Shown: positions 1 through 8,422 of the stretch, in pieces
Position numbering within the stretch: the first letter of the stretch is position 1
Layout: each line of letters starts with the position of its first letter
Assembly: GCA_009784825.1 (NCBI GenBank)
Contig: WQXO01000003.1
Coordinates: 112,997 to 176,996, forward strand
Source of the DNA: Oscillospiraceae bacterium
GTDB lineage: Bacteria; Bacillota; Clostridia; Oscillospirales; Ruminococcaceae
DNA length: 64,000 nt
Direction of reading: 5' to 3'
The notes under the pieces: generated by a model
What the model was told of the DNA's origin: nothing
Database searches by the model: none
What the model saw: only the letters and a program-made list of their open reading frames with translations
Made by a program: the position numbers and the translations under genes

Positions 1-1270
1 GTGCGGTTAATTCATTTAACATGGGGTCTGGGCTCAGCTTGAAAGGTTCATTCTTGTCATTTAAACCGGTGAGGTATTTCAACCACCCTGCAAACACCAA
101 CGGAATAAGCGTCAATTCTGAAAGAGCCTTAGCGTCATTCTCGGCATAAGCTTTCAGGGTTTCTCCGAACCGAACGGGGATTTTCTGTGAGGTGTCGCAC
201 AGAATACGTTCCGGCATATCAGGGATACACGGGTTGGGGAAACGCTCGGTGATTACCTCGTTCATGAACTTCAGCGGTTCAATAACACCCGGATTAACCA
301 CCATAGGCATTAACTCGCCATACCCCAGCCGAATAATAAACCGTTTAATGCTGTCGTCTTGCATAGCCTCGTAAATATACTCATACCCGAACAACCTCGC
401 AAACACAGACATAGCCGTGTGCAGCGGGTTTAACGCAGTGCGGACTTTCATGGCTTCTATTCGGTCAACGGTTTCCCTGTCACAGAATATCACACTTTCT
501 CTTTCAAGCGGGGGTCTGCCGTTGGGGAACTTGTCTTCTATTGCGAGATACTGCACTGCCTCGGCATTAACGAACGGTGCAACATATGTATTCTTCGATG
601 TTACGAATATCTCGGTATTAGGGAATCCCTCCTCCGCTAACGATTTTGCCACATCTTCAGAGGGGCGGGGGGTAATTTTATCAATCATGCTCAGTGGAAA
701 ACTGACTTTATACGAATTGTTGAGGTATTTAATAAACTCCTCGTCGGTTGTTTTAGACAGCAGTGCTGCTTTAAGAACATCACCGTTTTTACTGCAATTG
801 TCAAGGCTCAATAAAGCTATGGGCAATTCACCTGCTTTAAAGCGTTCACGGCACAGCATAGCAACCAACTCGATAATGCTGCTTTGATAGCCTTTTTCGG
901 TAATGGTGAAGCTGATGATTTGCAAGCTTTCCTTAGCACAAATTTCTTTAAGTCTTATGTAGCTTTCAGAAGCGGCAAGAGCCTCGGTTATGCTTGCAAT
1001 CATTCGTTTTTGTTTAGTACCGTCCGCATTTAAAGTAACCGACAAATGCGTATTATCATAAGGTGTATAGACCTTTTCGATAATCTCCTCATCGAAAGCC
1101 TCACAAACGATAATGCCTTTGTCGGACAATCCCCGTTCAATCAATCCCTGCTGTAACACAGCGGGAAAAGCACGGAACAAATTCCCCGCACCGAAATGCA
1201 GCCATATGGGTTGGTCATATGTCGCTTTTTTAACTTTTTCAACATCGAATTTCGGATTAATTATCTGCAT
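1..1270 (-). CDS. mannitol dehydrogenase-family / fructuronate (tagaturonate) reductase, partial
   Basis: The gene runs off the left edge, so its C-terminus is missing; it is absent from the ORF track because no stop is in the window. My minus-strand translation from the ATG at 1270 gives about 423 residues. It shows an N-terminal nucleotide-binding style segment (WLHFGAGNLFRAF), the family motif FTITEKGY and, further on, DTSQKIPVRFGETLKAY, as in UxuB/UxaB and mannitol 2-dehydrogenases. These enzymes interconvert keto-sugar acids or ketoses and polyols with NAD(P)H. The gene lies downstream of uxuA on the same strand with 114 bases between, so D-fructuronate to D-mannonate reduction (UxuB role) is the likely job. 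That substrate is inferred from the neighbour, not from a diagnostic residue. Confidence 0.82.
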   Translation of the reverse strand, partial: MQIINPKFDVEKVKKATYDQPIWLHFGAGNLFRAFPAVLQQGLIERGLSDKGIIVCEAFDEEIIEKVYTPYDNTHLSVTLNADGTKQKRMIASITEALAASESYIRLKEICAKESLQIISFTITEKGYQSSIIELVAMLCRERFKAGELPIALLSLDNCSKNGDVLKAALLSKTTDEEFIKYLNNSYKVSFPLSMIDKITPRPSEDVAKSLAEEGFPNTEIFVTSKNTYVAPFVNAEAVQYLAIEDKFPNGRPPLERESVIFCDRETVDRIEAMKVRTALNPLHTAMSVFARLFGYEYIYEAMQDDSIKRFIIRLGYGELMPMVVNPGVIEPLKFMNEVITERFPNPCIPDMPERILCDTSQKIPVRFGETLKAYAENDAKALSELTLIPLVFAGWLKYLTGLNDKNEPFKLSPDPMLNELTA

Positions 1271-1286
1271 TTTTATTACCTTTCGT

Positions 1287-1396
1287 AATAAATAATTAAT
1301 AGTTAATAATGAATAATGAATAATTGTTGTGTCGCTTTGCGACGGATTTGAATATACGCATTATTAATTATTACTTATTCATTATTAATTGTTTAT
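1287..1396. repeat. AT-rich intergenic repeat with palindromic core (copy A)
   Basis: Between uxuA and the reductase gene, arms built of attaattattcattatt-type units flank a small hairpin, gtcgctttgcgac, followed by ggattt. Related copies occur near 7752, 15996, 21215, 27517, 32278 and 44950, and a diverged one lies inside the ABC permease gene near 60932. The outer arm 'attaattgtttatcg' is shared exactly with the copy at 21215-21380. Confidence 0.7.
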
Positions 1397-2461
1397 CGCT
1401 TCCCATATACCGTTTAAGTATTCCGCACCGATAGCCCTGTCATATAATCCGTAACCCGGTCTGCCGTTTTCGTCCCAAATCATTCTGCCGTGGTCGGGCC
1501 GCATATACCCGTCAAACCCCACGTCATACAACGCCTTCATAATCGCATACATGTCATAACTGCCCATTTTAGATAAATGTGCCGATTCGTGAAACAGCCC
1601 CGGTTTGAGGATTTTCACATTACGGGCATGAACAAAGTGGATTCTGTCAGCTAATCCTACTTCTCCGAAATAACGGATAATACCGGGAACATCATTATTC
1701 TCATCAGAACCCAGCGACCCCGTGCAAAGTGTCAGTCCGTTATAGGGGCTGTCCACAGCCCTTAATATTCTCTCGATATTCTTTTGATTATTGACTATTC
1801 TCGGTAACCCGAAAATATTCCACGGCGGGTCATCGGGGTGAACTGCCATTTTAATATCACATTCCTCGGCAACGGGAATAATTTTTTCCAAGAAATATTT
1901 ATAATTGACGAACAACCTCTCCCCGTCAATATTTTTATATAATTCAAACAATTCGATAAGTCGGTCGAGCTTTTCAGCGTCCCACCCCGGCATATACGCA
2001 CCGTCAGAGTCACGTTTCATATCCTCTGCCATTTTCTGCGGGTCAGTAACTTTATCAATTTCGCTCTGGTCATAATACAGCACAGTCGAGCCGTCGGGTA
2101 ACTCATACGCCAAGTCCGAGCGAGTCCAGTCGAACACCGGCATAAAGTTATAACAAACGCACTTGACCCCGAACTTTTTCAAAAGTCGGAGTGTTGCGGC
2201 ATAATTTTCTATGTATTCGTCACGTTTTCCCGAGCCGAGTTTAATATCCTCGTGGATTTCCACACTTTCGACGACTTCCATTGTCAAGCCGCTGTCTTCA
2301 ACAGTTTTCTTTAAATCGGCAATTCTGTTCTCGTCCCAAACTGCCCCCACGGGTGAACCCGGCAGAGTTACCACAACCCCCTCAACACTGGGAATTTGGC
2401 GAATATGTTTCAGAGGGATACTGTCATTTTCTGTGCCGAACCAACGGAATACTGTTTTCAT
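1385..2461 (-). CDS. uxuA: mannonate dehydratase
   Basis: D-mannonate dehydratase converts D-mannonate to 2-keto-3-deoxy-gluconate in glucuronate catabolism in the cytoplasm. The 358-residue protein matches the usual family length and starts with the typical MKTVFRWFG. It carries family landmarks such as YNFMPVFDWTRSDLAY (about residues 103-118), AVHPDDPPW (about 205-213, metal-site His/Asp) and RPDHGR near the C-terminus. The ATG is preceded by GGGAGAG at good spacing. It is the first gene of a two-gene uxu unit with the reductase at 1270 and has its own TTGACA-17-TATAAT promoter just upstream. Confidence 0.95.
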   Translation of the reverse strand: MKTVFRWFGTENDSIPLKHIRQIPSVEGVVVTLPGSPVGAVWDENRIADLKKTVEDSGLTMEVVESVEIHEDIKLGSGKRDEYIENYAATLRLLKKFGVKCVCYNFMPVFDWTRSDLAYELPDGSTVLYYDQSEIDKVTDPQKMAEDMKRDSDGAYMPGWDAEKLDRLIELFELYKNIDGERLFVNYKYFLEKIIPVAEECDIKMAVHPDDPPWNIFGLPRIVNNQKNIERILRAVDSPYNGLTLCTGSLGSDENNDVPGIIRYFGEVGLADRIHFVHARNVKILKPGLFHESAHLSKMGSYDMYAIMKALYDVGFDGYMRPDHGRMIWDENGRPGYGLYDRAIGAEYLNGIWEAINN

Positions 2462-2490
2462 TCTTCTCTCCCTATTACAATAATAGATAA

Positions 2491-2519
2491 ATTATACCAT
2501 AATAAGTCGAACCTGTCAA
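2491..2519 (-). promoter_or_regulatory. sigma-A promoter of uxuA
   Basis: On the minus strand TTGACA (2519-2514) and TATAAT (2496-2491) are separated by 17 bases, about 30 bases before the uxuA start codon. It is back to back with the tRNA promoter. No clear GntR-type operator palindrome was seen. Confidence 0.75.
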
Positions 2520-2526
2520 ATATGTA

Positions 2527-2554
2527 TTGACAAATCTGTTTTTTCTGTTATAAT
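2527..2554 (+). promoter_or_regulatory. sigma-A promoter of tRNA-Val
   Basis: A perfect TTGACA at 2527-2532 and a perfect TATAAT at 2549-2554, 16 bases apart, end 9 bases before the mature tRNA 5' end. Confidence 0.8.
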
Positions 2555-2563
2555 GGGTTGTAC

Positions 2564-2637
2564 GGAAGCGTAGCTCAGCTGGTTAGAGTACCCGCTTGAC
2601 ATGCGGGGGGTCACTGGTTCAAGTCCAGCCGTTTCCA
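2564..2637 (+). tRNA. tRNA-Val (anticodon GAC)
   Basis: A cloverleaf can be drawn by eye. The acceptor stem is GGAAGCG/CGTTTCC, the D arm is TAGCTCAGCTGGTTAGA, the anticodon stem is CCCGC/GCGGG with loop TTGACAT (anticodon GAC, reading GUC/GUU valine codons), and the T arm is ACTGG-TTCAAGT-CCAGC. The 3' CCA is not encoded; the discriminator A is followed by CGA. Confidence 0.93.
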
Positions 2638-2650
2638 CGAAAAATAAAAT

Positions 2651-2684
2651 ACCGCTTAAACAGTGTGTTTAGGCGGTGTTTTGT
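2651..2684 (+). terminator. terminator-like hairpin after tRNA-Val
   Basis: ACCGCTTAAACA pairs with TGTTTAGGCGGT (12 pairs, one G-T) over a 3-base loop, then GTTTTG. The T-run is short, so some read-through into dinD is possible. Confidence 0.55.
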
Positions 2685-2700
2685 AAAGGAATGTAAAAAA

Positions 2701-3558
2701 ATGAGTGCATTAAACGCAAAGGAATACCAATCTTTTGAGGAAATCAAAAAAACAGATGAAAAAGGTAACGAATACTGGTCAGCACGAGACTTGCAAGAAA
2801 CTTTGGAATATACACAATGGCGAAATTTTTCAAAGGTCATTGATAAGGCAATGCTTTCGTGTAAAAACAGTGGTAATGTGGTTTCAGACCATTTTGCTGA
2901 CGTTGGCAAAATGGTTGAAATCGGTAGTGGAGCAGTCAAAGACATTTCTGACTACCAACTCACCCGCTATGCCTGTTATTTAGTTGTACAAAACGGCGAC
3001 CCTCGCAAGGATATTATCGCATTGGGTCAGACCTATTTTGCCATTCAAACACGTCGGCAGGAAGTTGCAGACCACTTTAATCAACTTGATGAGAACAGCA
3101 AAAGACTTGTAATTCGTGGTGATGTCAAGCAGTGGAACAAAATGCTTGCTGAATCCGCTCGAAACGCAGGGTTGATTAACGATGAAGAATATGCTGTTTT
3201 CCAAAATGCAGGTTATATGGGGCTATACGGCGGTTTGTCTGTTAAAGAAATACATAAACGCAAAAACCTCGACGAAAAAGACAAAATTCTCGATTTTATG
3301 GGAAGTGAAGAATTGGCAGCGAATCTGTTCCGAATTACGCAGACTGAGAGCAAAATGCGGCGAGAGAATGTTCAAGGTTTGGATGCGGCAAACGCAACGC
3401 ATTACACAGTCGGGAAAGAAGTACGGTCGGCGATTGAGCGGGTTAGCGGGACAATGCCGGAAAATTTACCTACTCCGGTTAAGGGTATTTCTGAGATTGA
3501 AAAAGAACAAATTAAGGTTTTGAAAGAAAAAGGAGAACAATTGATGTTAGATGAGTAG
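2701..3558 (+). CDS. dinD: DinD-like DNA-damage-inducible protein
   Basis: The 285-residue product resembles E. coli DinD along its whole length as I recall it: QSFEEIK at the start, YWSARDLQETL, LTRYACYLVVQNGDP, QTYFAIQTRRQE, FQNAGYMGLYGG, MGSEELAANLFRITQTE and GTMPENLPTP. The N-terminal part is a BRO-N-type fold. DinD belongs to the SOS regulon in E. coli and is reported there to antagonise RecA filaments; whether that holds here is unknown. The ORF track begins inside the tRNA; I chose the ATG at 2701, preceded by AAAGGA. No Clostridial LexA box was found upstream. The gene sits alone between the tRNA and a convergent MFS gene, a position typical of accessory cargo. Confidence 0.88.
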   Translation: MSALNAKEYQSFEEIKKTDEKGNEYWSARDLQETLEYTQWRNFSKVIDKAMLSCKNSGNVVSDHFADVGKMVEIGSGAVKDISDYQLTRYACYLVVQNGDPRKDIIALGQTYFAIQTRRQEVADHFNQLDENSKRLVIRGDVKQWNKMLAESARNAGLINDEEYAVFQNAGYMGLYGGLSVKEIHKRKNLDEKDKILDFMGSEELAANLFRITQTESKMRRENVQGLDAANATHYTVGKEVRSAIERVSGTMPENLPTPVKGISEIEKEQIKVLKEKGEQLMLDE

Positions 3559-3591
3559 ATTTTTTAACAAGGAGAGAAACTTTGAATTCCT

Positions 3592-4842
3592 CTAATCTCC
3601 TAACTCTTCCAACGCCTCCAACGCCGTCTCCTTTGCCGAAGTTTCTCCTCCCTCGTCCTCGCCGTGCCTCACGAAGAACAGCCCCGCTATTGCTATGGCG
3701 AAAGCGATACACGAATACACAAACAGCGTCTTATAACTGCCGGTAACGTCACGTATAAACCCGTACAAAATCGGCGAAACAATCTGCGAACTAAACGAAA
3801 AGAAATAATAATACCCGATAAACGTACCGATTTTCTCTTTCCCGGAAAGCCGTACTACCATTGGCAGGGAGTTAATATTTATCATTGCCCAGCATAATCC
3901 TGCCAAAAGCAGGCATATCCGAACTAACCATACGTTAGCCAAGAACATCATAGGCGAGAACAAAACTATAATGCCGATTAACCCGATTAAAATTGCTTTT
4001 TTCCGCCCGATTTTCGCTCCGATGAAACCTGCCGGAACAGCAAAAATCAGAAAAGTCAACGAGAACAACGCAAGGGTAATCGAAGCGTCACCTGCCCCCA
4101 TTTCAAGCGTATTCGTGGCATACAGGGTAAAAAACGTCTCAACGGCGTTATAACCGGTGAACCAGAAGAACACCCCGAAAAGGATTAATAGCAGGCTTTT
4201 TTTCTCATCTTTAGTCAGCTTAACCTTTTCGGCTTTTTTATCCTCGTCTGTTTTAGGAGGTAGGGGCGGTTCTTTAACGAACAACGCCATAACCAAAACA
4301 GCTAACATCATAACAATCGCACTCATTAAGAAGGGCAGGGGGAAGCCGCCTACATTAAACAAAACCCCACCCACTGCAAAAGCAACAAGTCCGCCCACCC
4401 CGCCTAATAGATTAACAATCCCGTTGGCTTGGCTACGAAGCGGTCCCGGTGTAATATCCGGCATAAGGGCAACAGTAGGTGCACGCCACACCGACATAAC
4501 AAAGGTGAAGAGTATTAAAACTGCCATAAGCGACCAAAGGCTGGTCATTCTCGGAATAAATGCAAATGCAATTGCACAAACGGGGATTCCGATTAATATG
4601 TAGGGCATTCTCCTGCCGAAGCGGGTGCGGGTTTTGTCGCTCAATCCTCCGAAAAGCGGTTGAAAAATCACCCCGAACACATTATCAATCGTCATAATAA
4701 GCCCGATAAGGGTGGTACTGGCGATGAACCCCTCTAAAATCTGCGGAACAAATGCGTTATAAATGCTCCACGCAAGCGTCGATGCGAAGAACCCCACGGA
4801 CAGAAACATCGTTTTCTTAATGTCTAACTTCTCTTTTGTCAT
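3592..4842 (-). CDS. MFS sugar transporter (GPH/SLC45-like)
   Basis: A 416-residue protein with about 12 hydrophobic segments. After the second segment it carries GGLSDKTRTRFGRRMPYI, the loop signature of the glycoside-pentoside-hexuronide/SLC45 branch of the major facilitator superfamily, which moves sugars or glycosides with cations across the cytoplasmic membrane. A charged middle loop (KTDEDKKAEKVKLTKDEKKS, about 196-215) separates the two halves. It is the last gene of an alr-phosphatase-MFS run, with a 45-base gap upstream. A hexuronide substrate would suit the uxu genes, but nothing in the sequence proves it. Confidence 0.85.
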   Translation of the reverse strand: MTKEKLDIKKTMFLSVGFFASTLAWSIYNAFVPQILEGFIASTTLIGLIMTIDNVFGVIFQPLFGGLSDKTRTRFGRRMPYILIGIPVCAIAFAFIPRMTSLWSLMAVLILFTFVMSVWRAPTVALMPDITPGPLRSQANGIVNLLGGVGGLVAFAVGGVLFNVGGFPLPFLMSAIVMMLAVLVMALFVKEPPLPPKTDEDKKAEKVKLTKDEKKSLLLILFGVFFWFTGYNAVETFFTLYATNTLEMGAGDASITLALFSLTFLIFAVPAGFIGAKIGRKKAILIGLIGIIVLFSPMMFLANVWLVRICLLLAGLCWAMININSLPMVVRLSGKEKIGTFIGYYYFFSFSSQIVSPILYGFIRDVTGSYKTLFVYSCIAFAIAIAGLFFVRHGEDEGGETSAKETALEALEELGD

Positions 4843-4887
4843 GTTTTTATGTTTCCTTTATATTTAGTTTTGTCCTGATTTTAAATA

Positions 4888-5583
4888 TTAAAATCCTAAA
4901 ACCTCAGCCGACACCTTCATCATATTCTCGAAAACATCGTCGCCGAGTCTGTTTCTTATGACCGCCTCCGCCTCCCGAAAGCGAGGAGGGCGGTATTTCA
5001 AGCTGTGTGCATCGCTTCCGAGGAACAAGGCATACCCTTGTTCTATTAACTCAAGTGTATACTCACGAGGCTCATCTAACAAAAGGGAATCGCAGTTGAC
5101 CTGTGCAAGGCAGCCGATTTTGAGTATTTCGTAAATCGTTTCTCTATCGCTGTATTTGAAATATCTTTCTACATGCGAAAAAATCACTTTATACGGAACA
5201 GCATTAATATAATACTTCAATTCATCAATAAAGTCCTTGTCTAATCTACGGAAATACGGAAATTCCAATAATATATAATCGGTGTCGCCCAGTCGAAGCC
5301 CCGAAAGGTCAGTGCTTGGTTTAATCCCGCTGAAATATATCTCCGAGCCTTTAATTATTTTAGGGTAATTCTCGGGGCAAACATCCATAAGCATATCGAA
5401 CGATTTATCCCGCTTTTTTTGTAAAGTCGCAGGGGAATCACGGTCTAAATACAGGTGCGGGGTTGCCACGACAATATCGACCCCGTCCTCTTTTAAGGTT
5501 TTGAGCAACACTAAGGCTTCGATGATATTTTGTGCACCATCGTCCACATAAGGCAGAATATGCGAGTGGAAGTCTACTTTCAT
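4888..5583 (-). CDS. PHP-domain protein-tyrosine phosphatase (CpsB/YwqE type)
   Basis: The 231-residue product has the polymerase-and-histidinol-phosphatase metal motifs in order: DFHSHILPYVDDG (N-terminus), ATPH, SHVERY and LGSDAHS. This is the layout of CpsB/CapC/YwqE phosphatases, Mn-dependent enzymes that dephosphorylate bacterial tyrosine kinases controlling polysaccharide export. No cognate kinase or capsule genes are in the window. The ORF track extends upstream to 5637, but the ATG at 5583 starts the conserved MKVDFHSH and follows the alr stop by one base (TAACATG), implying translational coupling. Confidence 0.87.
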   Translation of the reverse strand: MKVDFHSHILPYVDDGAQNIIEALVLLKTLKEDGVDIVVATPHLYLDRDSPATLQKKRDKSFDMLMDVCPENYPKIIKGSEIYFSGIKPSTDLSGLRLGDTDYILLEFPYFRRLDKDFIDELKYYINAVPYKVIFSHVERYFKYSDRETIYEILKIGCLAQVNCDSLLLDEPREYTLELIEQGYALFLGSDAHSLKYRPPRFREAEAVIRNRLGDDVFENMMKVSAEVLGF

Positions 5584-5584
5584 G

Positions 5585-6688
5585 TTAATCCTCGTTTTTT
5601 GCTTTTGCAATTCTCGGAACTCTTGCACTGACCGCACATGTCACCTCATATGGAATTGTCCCGAGCGTATCTGCGATATATTCAATCCCGGTTTCCTTGT
5701 GAGCGTCGGAATACACACACACCTCATCACCGACCCTAACCCCCTCAATCCCGGTAATATCAATCACCGACTGGTCCATACAAACCCGCCCGCATATCGG
5801 TGCTAATTCCCCGCCCACTAAGACTTTTCCTTTATTGGAATGTGAGCGTGAATACCCATCAGCATACCCCACCGGGATAACCGCAAGAACCTGCTTTTGC
5901 GGTGTAGTATACGTCCTGCCGTAGCTTACGGGAATTCCCGTCTCAACTTCTCTGATTTGGCTGACAGCGGTTTTAAAGCTCATAACCGGCGACAGTGTTA
6001 TCGGTGATTTTATGGAAGTGTTGGGTCTAAGCCCATACATGGCAATCCCAACCCGAACCATATCGGTTTTAAAATCATCGTGATACAGCACCCCGCCGGA
6101 ATTCTGCGAATGTGTTTTAAGGTTATAATGCTCTGCAAAGCTTAATAATTTTTCCTGCTGTTTCTTTGTGAACTGCACATCACCCTCCTCAAGACTGTCC
6201 GCACTCGCAAAATGGGTGAACAGTGCTTCGGGTTTTAATGCGGGAAGCGACATAATTTCGTGTAATTCATCAAGTGTATCAATCCCCGAACGGGTCATTC
6301 CGCTGTTAATTTTCACATGACAGCGAATAGTTTTATTGCTTCTTACAGCGAACCCGGAAAGCCGCCTCGCATATTCGAGGCTGACTATGGTTTGAATATA
6401 CTTTTCGGATTCATAAAGCATTTCCTCGGGGGTTGCCCCGAATATAAGTATATCGCAGTCGGGAACAATATCACTAATTCTCCCCGCCTCAAGAACGCTT
6501 GAAACAGCGAACTTAGTAATCCCCAGCCGAAGCAACTCTGCACAGATGAGTTTGTCGCCGTGTCCGTAGGCGTTCGCCTTAACCACCGCAATAATTTCTT
6601 TGTCGGGGCATAACGCTCTAATCCCGCTTATATTACGGCTTAAAGCGTCTAAATCTATTTCTGCCCGTGTCATGTGAGAAAAATCCAT
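5585..6688 (-). CDS. alr: alanine racemase
   Basis: This PLP enzyme makes D-alanine from L-alanine for peptidoglycan. It has 367 residues, the usual length. The N-terminal barrel carries the PLP-lysine motif AVVKANAYGHG (about residues 33-43). The C-terminal beta domain has YGLRP, VSYGRTYTTP (catalytic Tyr region), VIPVGYADGYSR and CGRVCMDQSVIDIT. An AGGTGA ribosome site precedes the ATG. It is first in the alr-phosphatase-MFS run and divergent from the LCP-like gene. Confidence 0.96.
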   Translation of the reverse strand: MDFSHMTRAEIDLDALSRNISGIRALCPDKEIIAVVKANAYGHGDKLICAELLRLGITKFAVSSVLEAGRISDIVPDCDILIFGATPEEMLYESEKYIQTIVSLEYARRLSGFAVRSNKTIRCHVKINSGMTRSGIDTLDELHEIMSLPALKPEALFTHFASADSLEEGDVQFTKKQQEKLLSFAEHYNLKTHSQNSGGVLYHDDFKTDMVRVGIAMYGLRPNTSIKSPITLSPVMSFKTAVSQIREVETGIPVSYGRTYTTPQKQVLAVIPVGYADGYSRSHSNKGKVLVGGELAPICGRVCMDQSVIDITGIEGVRVGDEVCVYSDAHKETGIEYIADTLGTIPYEVTCAVSARVPRIAKAKNED

Positions 6689-6698
6689 AAGTCACCTG

Positions 6699-6727
6699 TT
6701 GTATTTTCTTAGATTTTGTGTTATTAT
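6699..6727 (+). promoter_or_regulatory. probable promoter of the LCP-like gene
   Basis: TTGTAT (6699-6704) and TATTAT (6722-6727), spaced 17 bases, lie about 40 bases before the ATG at 6767, which has a GAGGAG ribosome site. Confidence 0.5.
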
Positions 6728-6766
6728 ATTAAGGGACAATAATTTTTATGTGGAAAAAGAGGAGAT

Positions 6767-7687
6767 ATGGCTAAAGCAGTATCGAATAAAAATAAAAAAA
6801 ATGTCAGACGCAGGAGCAACTGGTATATCTATTTTATCAGCTTTGTGGCGGCGTTTGCCATTCTCGGAATGTTCATTCTCGGGATATGGGATTATTTTTT
6901 CCCTGACAGAACCCAACCGATGATGAACAATCAGGGCATTGTCAATTATGTACCCGGTGAGGAGCTTGACGTTACTATACTGATGATGATGAGTCGCTCA
7001 CAGGGGGCAACGCCGGAACAGTTCATGCTGCTCAACTATCGTCCGAAATCCGAGCAAATCGTAATCGTGCCTTTACGCCCGCAAACAAAAATAATTGACG
7101 GCGGCACAACAACCGGCGGAACAATGGTTGACGCATATAACAGAGGCGGGGCAGAAGCCGTCATGAACGGCATAAAGAACACTTTCGGGGTAGAATGTAA
7201 GTTTTATGTAAAATTCGACCGTCTTTCTTTTATAAACTTCACATCACTGTTAGGCGACACGGTTTTGAACATTCCGTTTAACATAGATGACGGGGCAGCC
7301 TCATTCAAATCGGGAACACAAGCACTCACTGCTACAGAGCTGTACAGCTATATTACAATAACGGATTTCAGCTCAGTTCCCGGAGCAAACGAGGATTACC
7401 GTTTTGTAGTAATGGGTTCATCGCTGTGTACGCTGATTAACAACCACTGTAAAGGGCTTGCAAGGGCGAGCATACAGGAGCTTTTCAATAAAATTCTCAA
7501 CAACGCCGACACCAACCTGACTTTTAAAGACTACACCATTTATCAACAGGCACTGCTGTACAATTCTGAGAACAGCGTGAACCCTGCGACTTATTTCATA
7601 CCGACGGGGGAACTAAACGAACAGGGTGCTTTTGTGGTATCGGAGAATTCAATCTCAACAATTCTGAACAGATTTGCATTAGACTAA
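6767..7687 (+). CDS. divergent LytR-CpsA-Psr (LCP)-like membrane protein
   Basis: The 306-residue protein has a basic N-terminus, one transmembrane helix (about 20-44) and an extracellular domain. The order of its segments (LDVTILMMM, GGTMVDAYNRGGAEAVMNGIKNTFGVE, YVKFDRLSFINFTSLLGDTVLNIPF) follows the LCP fold used by enzymes that attach wall polymers to peptidoglycan. The usual acidic/Arg pyrophosphate-binding positions are not recognisable: the GRSDT region reads ATPEQ and the PRD region reads PLRPQ. It may therefore be a non-catalytic relative. It is not clearly in an operon with its neighbours. Confidence 0.6.
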   Translation: MAKAVSNKNKKNVRRRSNWYIYFISFVAAFAILGMFILGIWDYFFPDRTQPMMNNQGIVNYVPGEELDVTILMMMSRSQGATPEQFMLLNYRPKSEQIVIVPLRPQTKIIDGGTTTGGTMVDAYNRGGAEAVMNGIKNTFGVECKFYVKFDRLSFINFTSLLGDTVLNIPFNIDDGAASFKSGTQALTATELYSYITITDFSSVPGANEDYRFVVMGSSLCTLINNHCKGLARASIQELFNKILNNADTNLTFKDYTIYQQALLYNSENSVNPATYFIPTGELNEQGAFVVSENSISTILNRFALD

Positions 7688-7751
7688 TTATAGCTGTAAA
7701 ATAATAAAATGTCAACATATAGGCTTGCATTTTTATATTGCACATGATATA

Positions 7752-7806
7752 ATACTAATAATTATTCATTCATTATTAATTATTAATTATTCATTATTAA
7801 TTATAA
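7752..7806. repeat. AT-rich intergenic repeat (half copy)
   Basis: Tandem attcattattaattattaatt units without the hairpin core, between the LCP-like gene and the ComFB-domain gene. Confidence 0.55.
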
Positions 7807-7820
7807 AAGGGGGGTACATA

Positions 7821-8408
7821 TTGCGAACCAATAAAACCTCACAAGTTATGCGGCTTGTGACAGCCCCGGGGAACCCTGTATTCCTCCCCCCCTCAAATCC
7901 GGATATGGCTGAAGAAAGCCAAAACAACGAACTGTCGAACATTCAGCAATACAGCAGTGCAGAACAATTCGCAAAAAACTCCGACGCAGATGTGCTGAAG
8001 GACGCTTCAAAAATCAAGAAAAACCGCCGCCGCAGAGCGATTACCAAGAACATGAAGCTCAAGACCGACGGTGTCACCCCTCCCGGACTGAAGCTGCCGG
8101 AGGGTCAGGTTCAGCAAGGGTATACAAAACCCGCAGGCGAAAAGCAGGTGGTAAATGTTGTTTCACTGCTGATAAACGAACAATTAGGTGCCGCCCTTGA
8201 ACGGTTCAACATATGTGCCTGCCCCAAGTGCTGTCACATAATCACACAAAGGGTCATGGCGGAGGTTGAGCCGGTATTCGTCCACGTCAGCACGGTTGAT
8301 GATGCACACGAGGTAAATATAAAACTATCCGAAATCCGCCCCGACGTGACAAGGGTTATCACCAAGACAGTCATGGCAGGCAGAATTAAACCCTATCACA
8401 AGCAATAA
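7821..8408 (+). CDS. ComFB-domain protein
   Basis: The product is 195 residues from a TTG start at 7821 that follows AAAAGGGGGG; the ORF-track start at 7725 lies in an AT-rich repeat and lacks a ribosome site. The N-terminal half is polar and basic (KKNRRRR) and probably disordered. The C-terminal about 85 residues match the ComFB family: VVNVVSLLINEQL, then the cysteine cluster CACPKCC, and a closing helix rich in charged residues. ComFB domains were named from the late competence operon of Bacillus; their molecular role is not settled, though nucleotide second-messenger binding has been reported for some. It ends 14 bases before the giant kinase gene, so the two are probably co-transcribed. 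Confidence 0.72.
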   Translation: MRTNKTSQVMRLVTAPGNPVFLPPSNPDMAEESQNNELSNIQQYSSAEQFAKNSDADVLKDASKIKKNRRRRAITKNMKLKTDGVTPPGLKLPEGQVQQGYTKPAGEKQVVNVVSLLINEQLGAALERFNICACPKCCHIITQRVMAEVEPVFVHVSTVDDAHEVNIKLSEIRPDVTRVITKTVMAGRIKPYHKQ

Positions 8409-8422
8409 AGGAACGGTTCAGC

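Noticed and set aside
192-1295. Plus-strand ORFs 192..374, 417..887 and 1113..1295
   Set aside because: They are shadows of the partial reductase gene on the minus strand, whose translation shows family motifs throughout.
4157-4603. Plus-strand ORF of 148 residues
   Set aside because: Antisense of the MFS transporter; Thr/Ala/Ile-rich composition typical of antisense of membrane helices.
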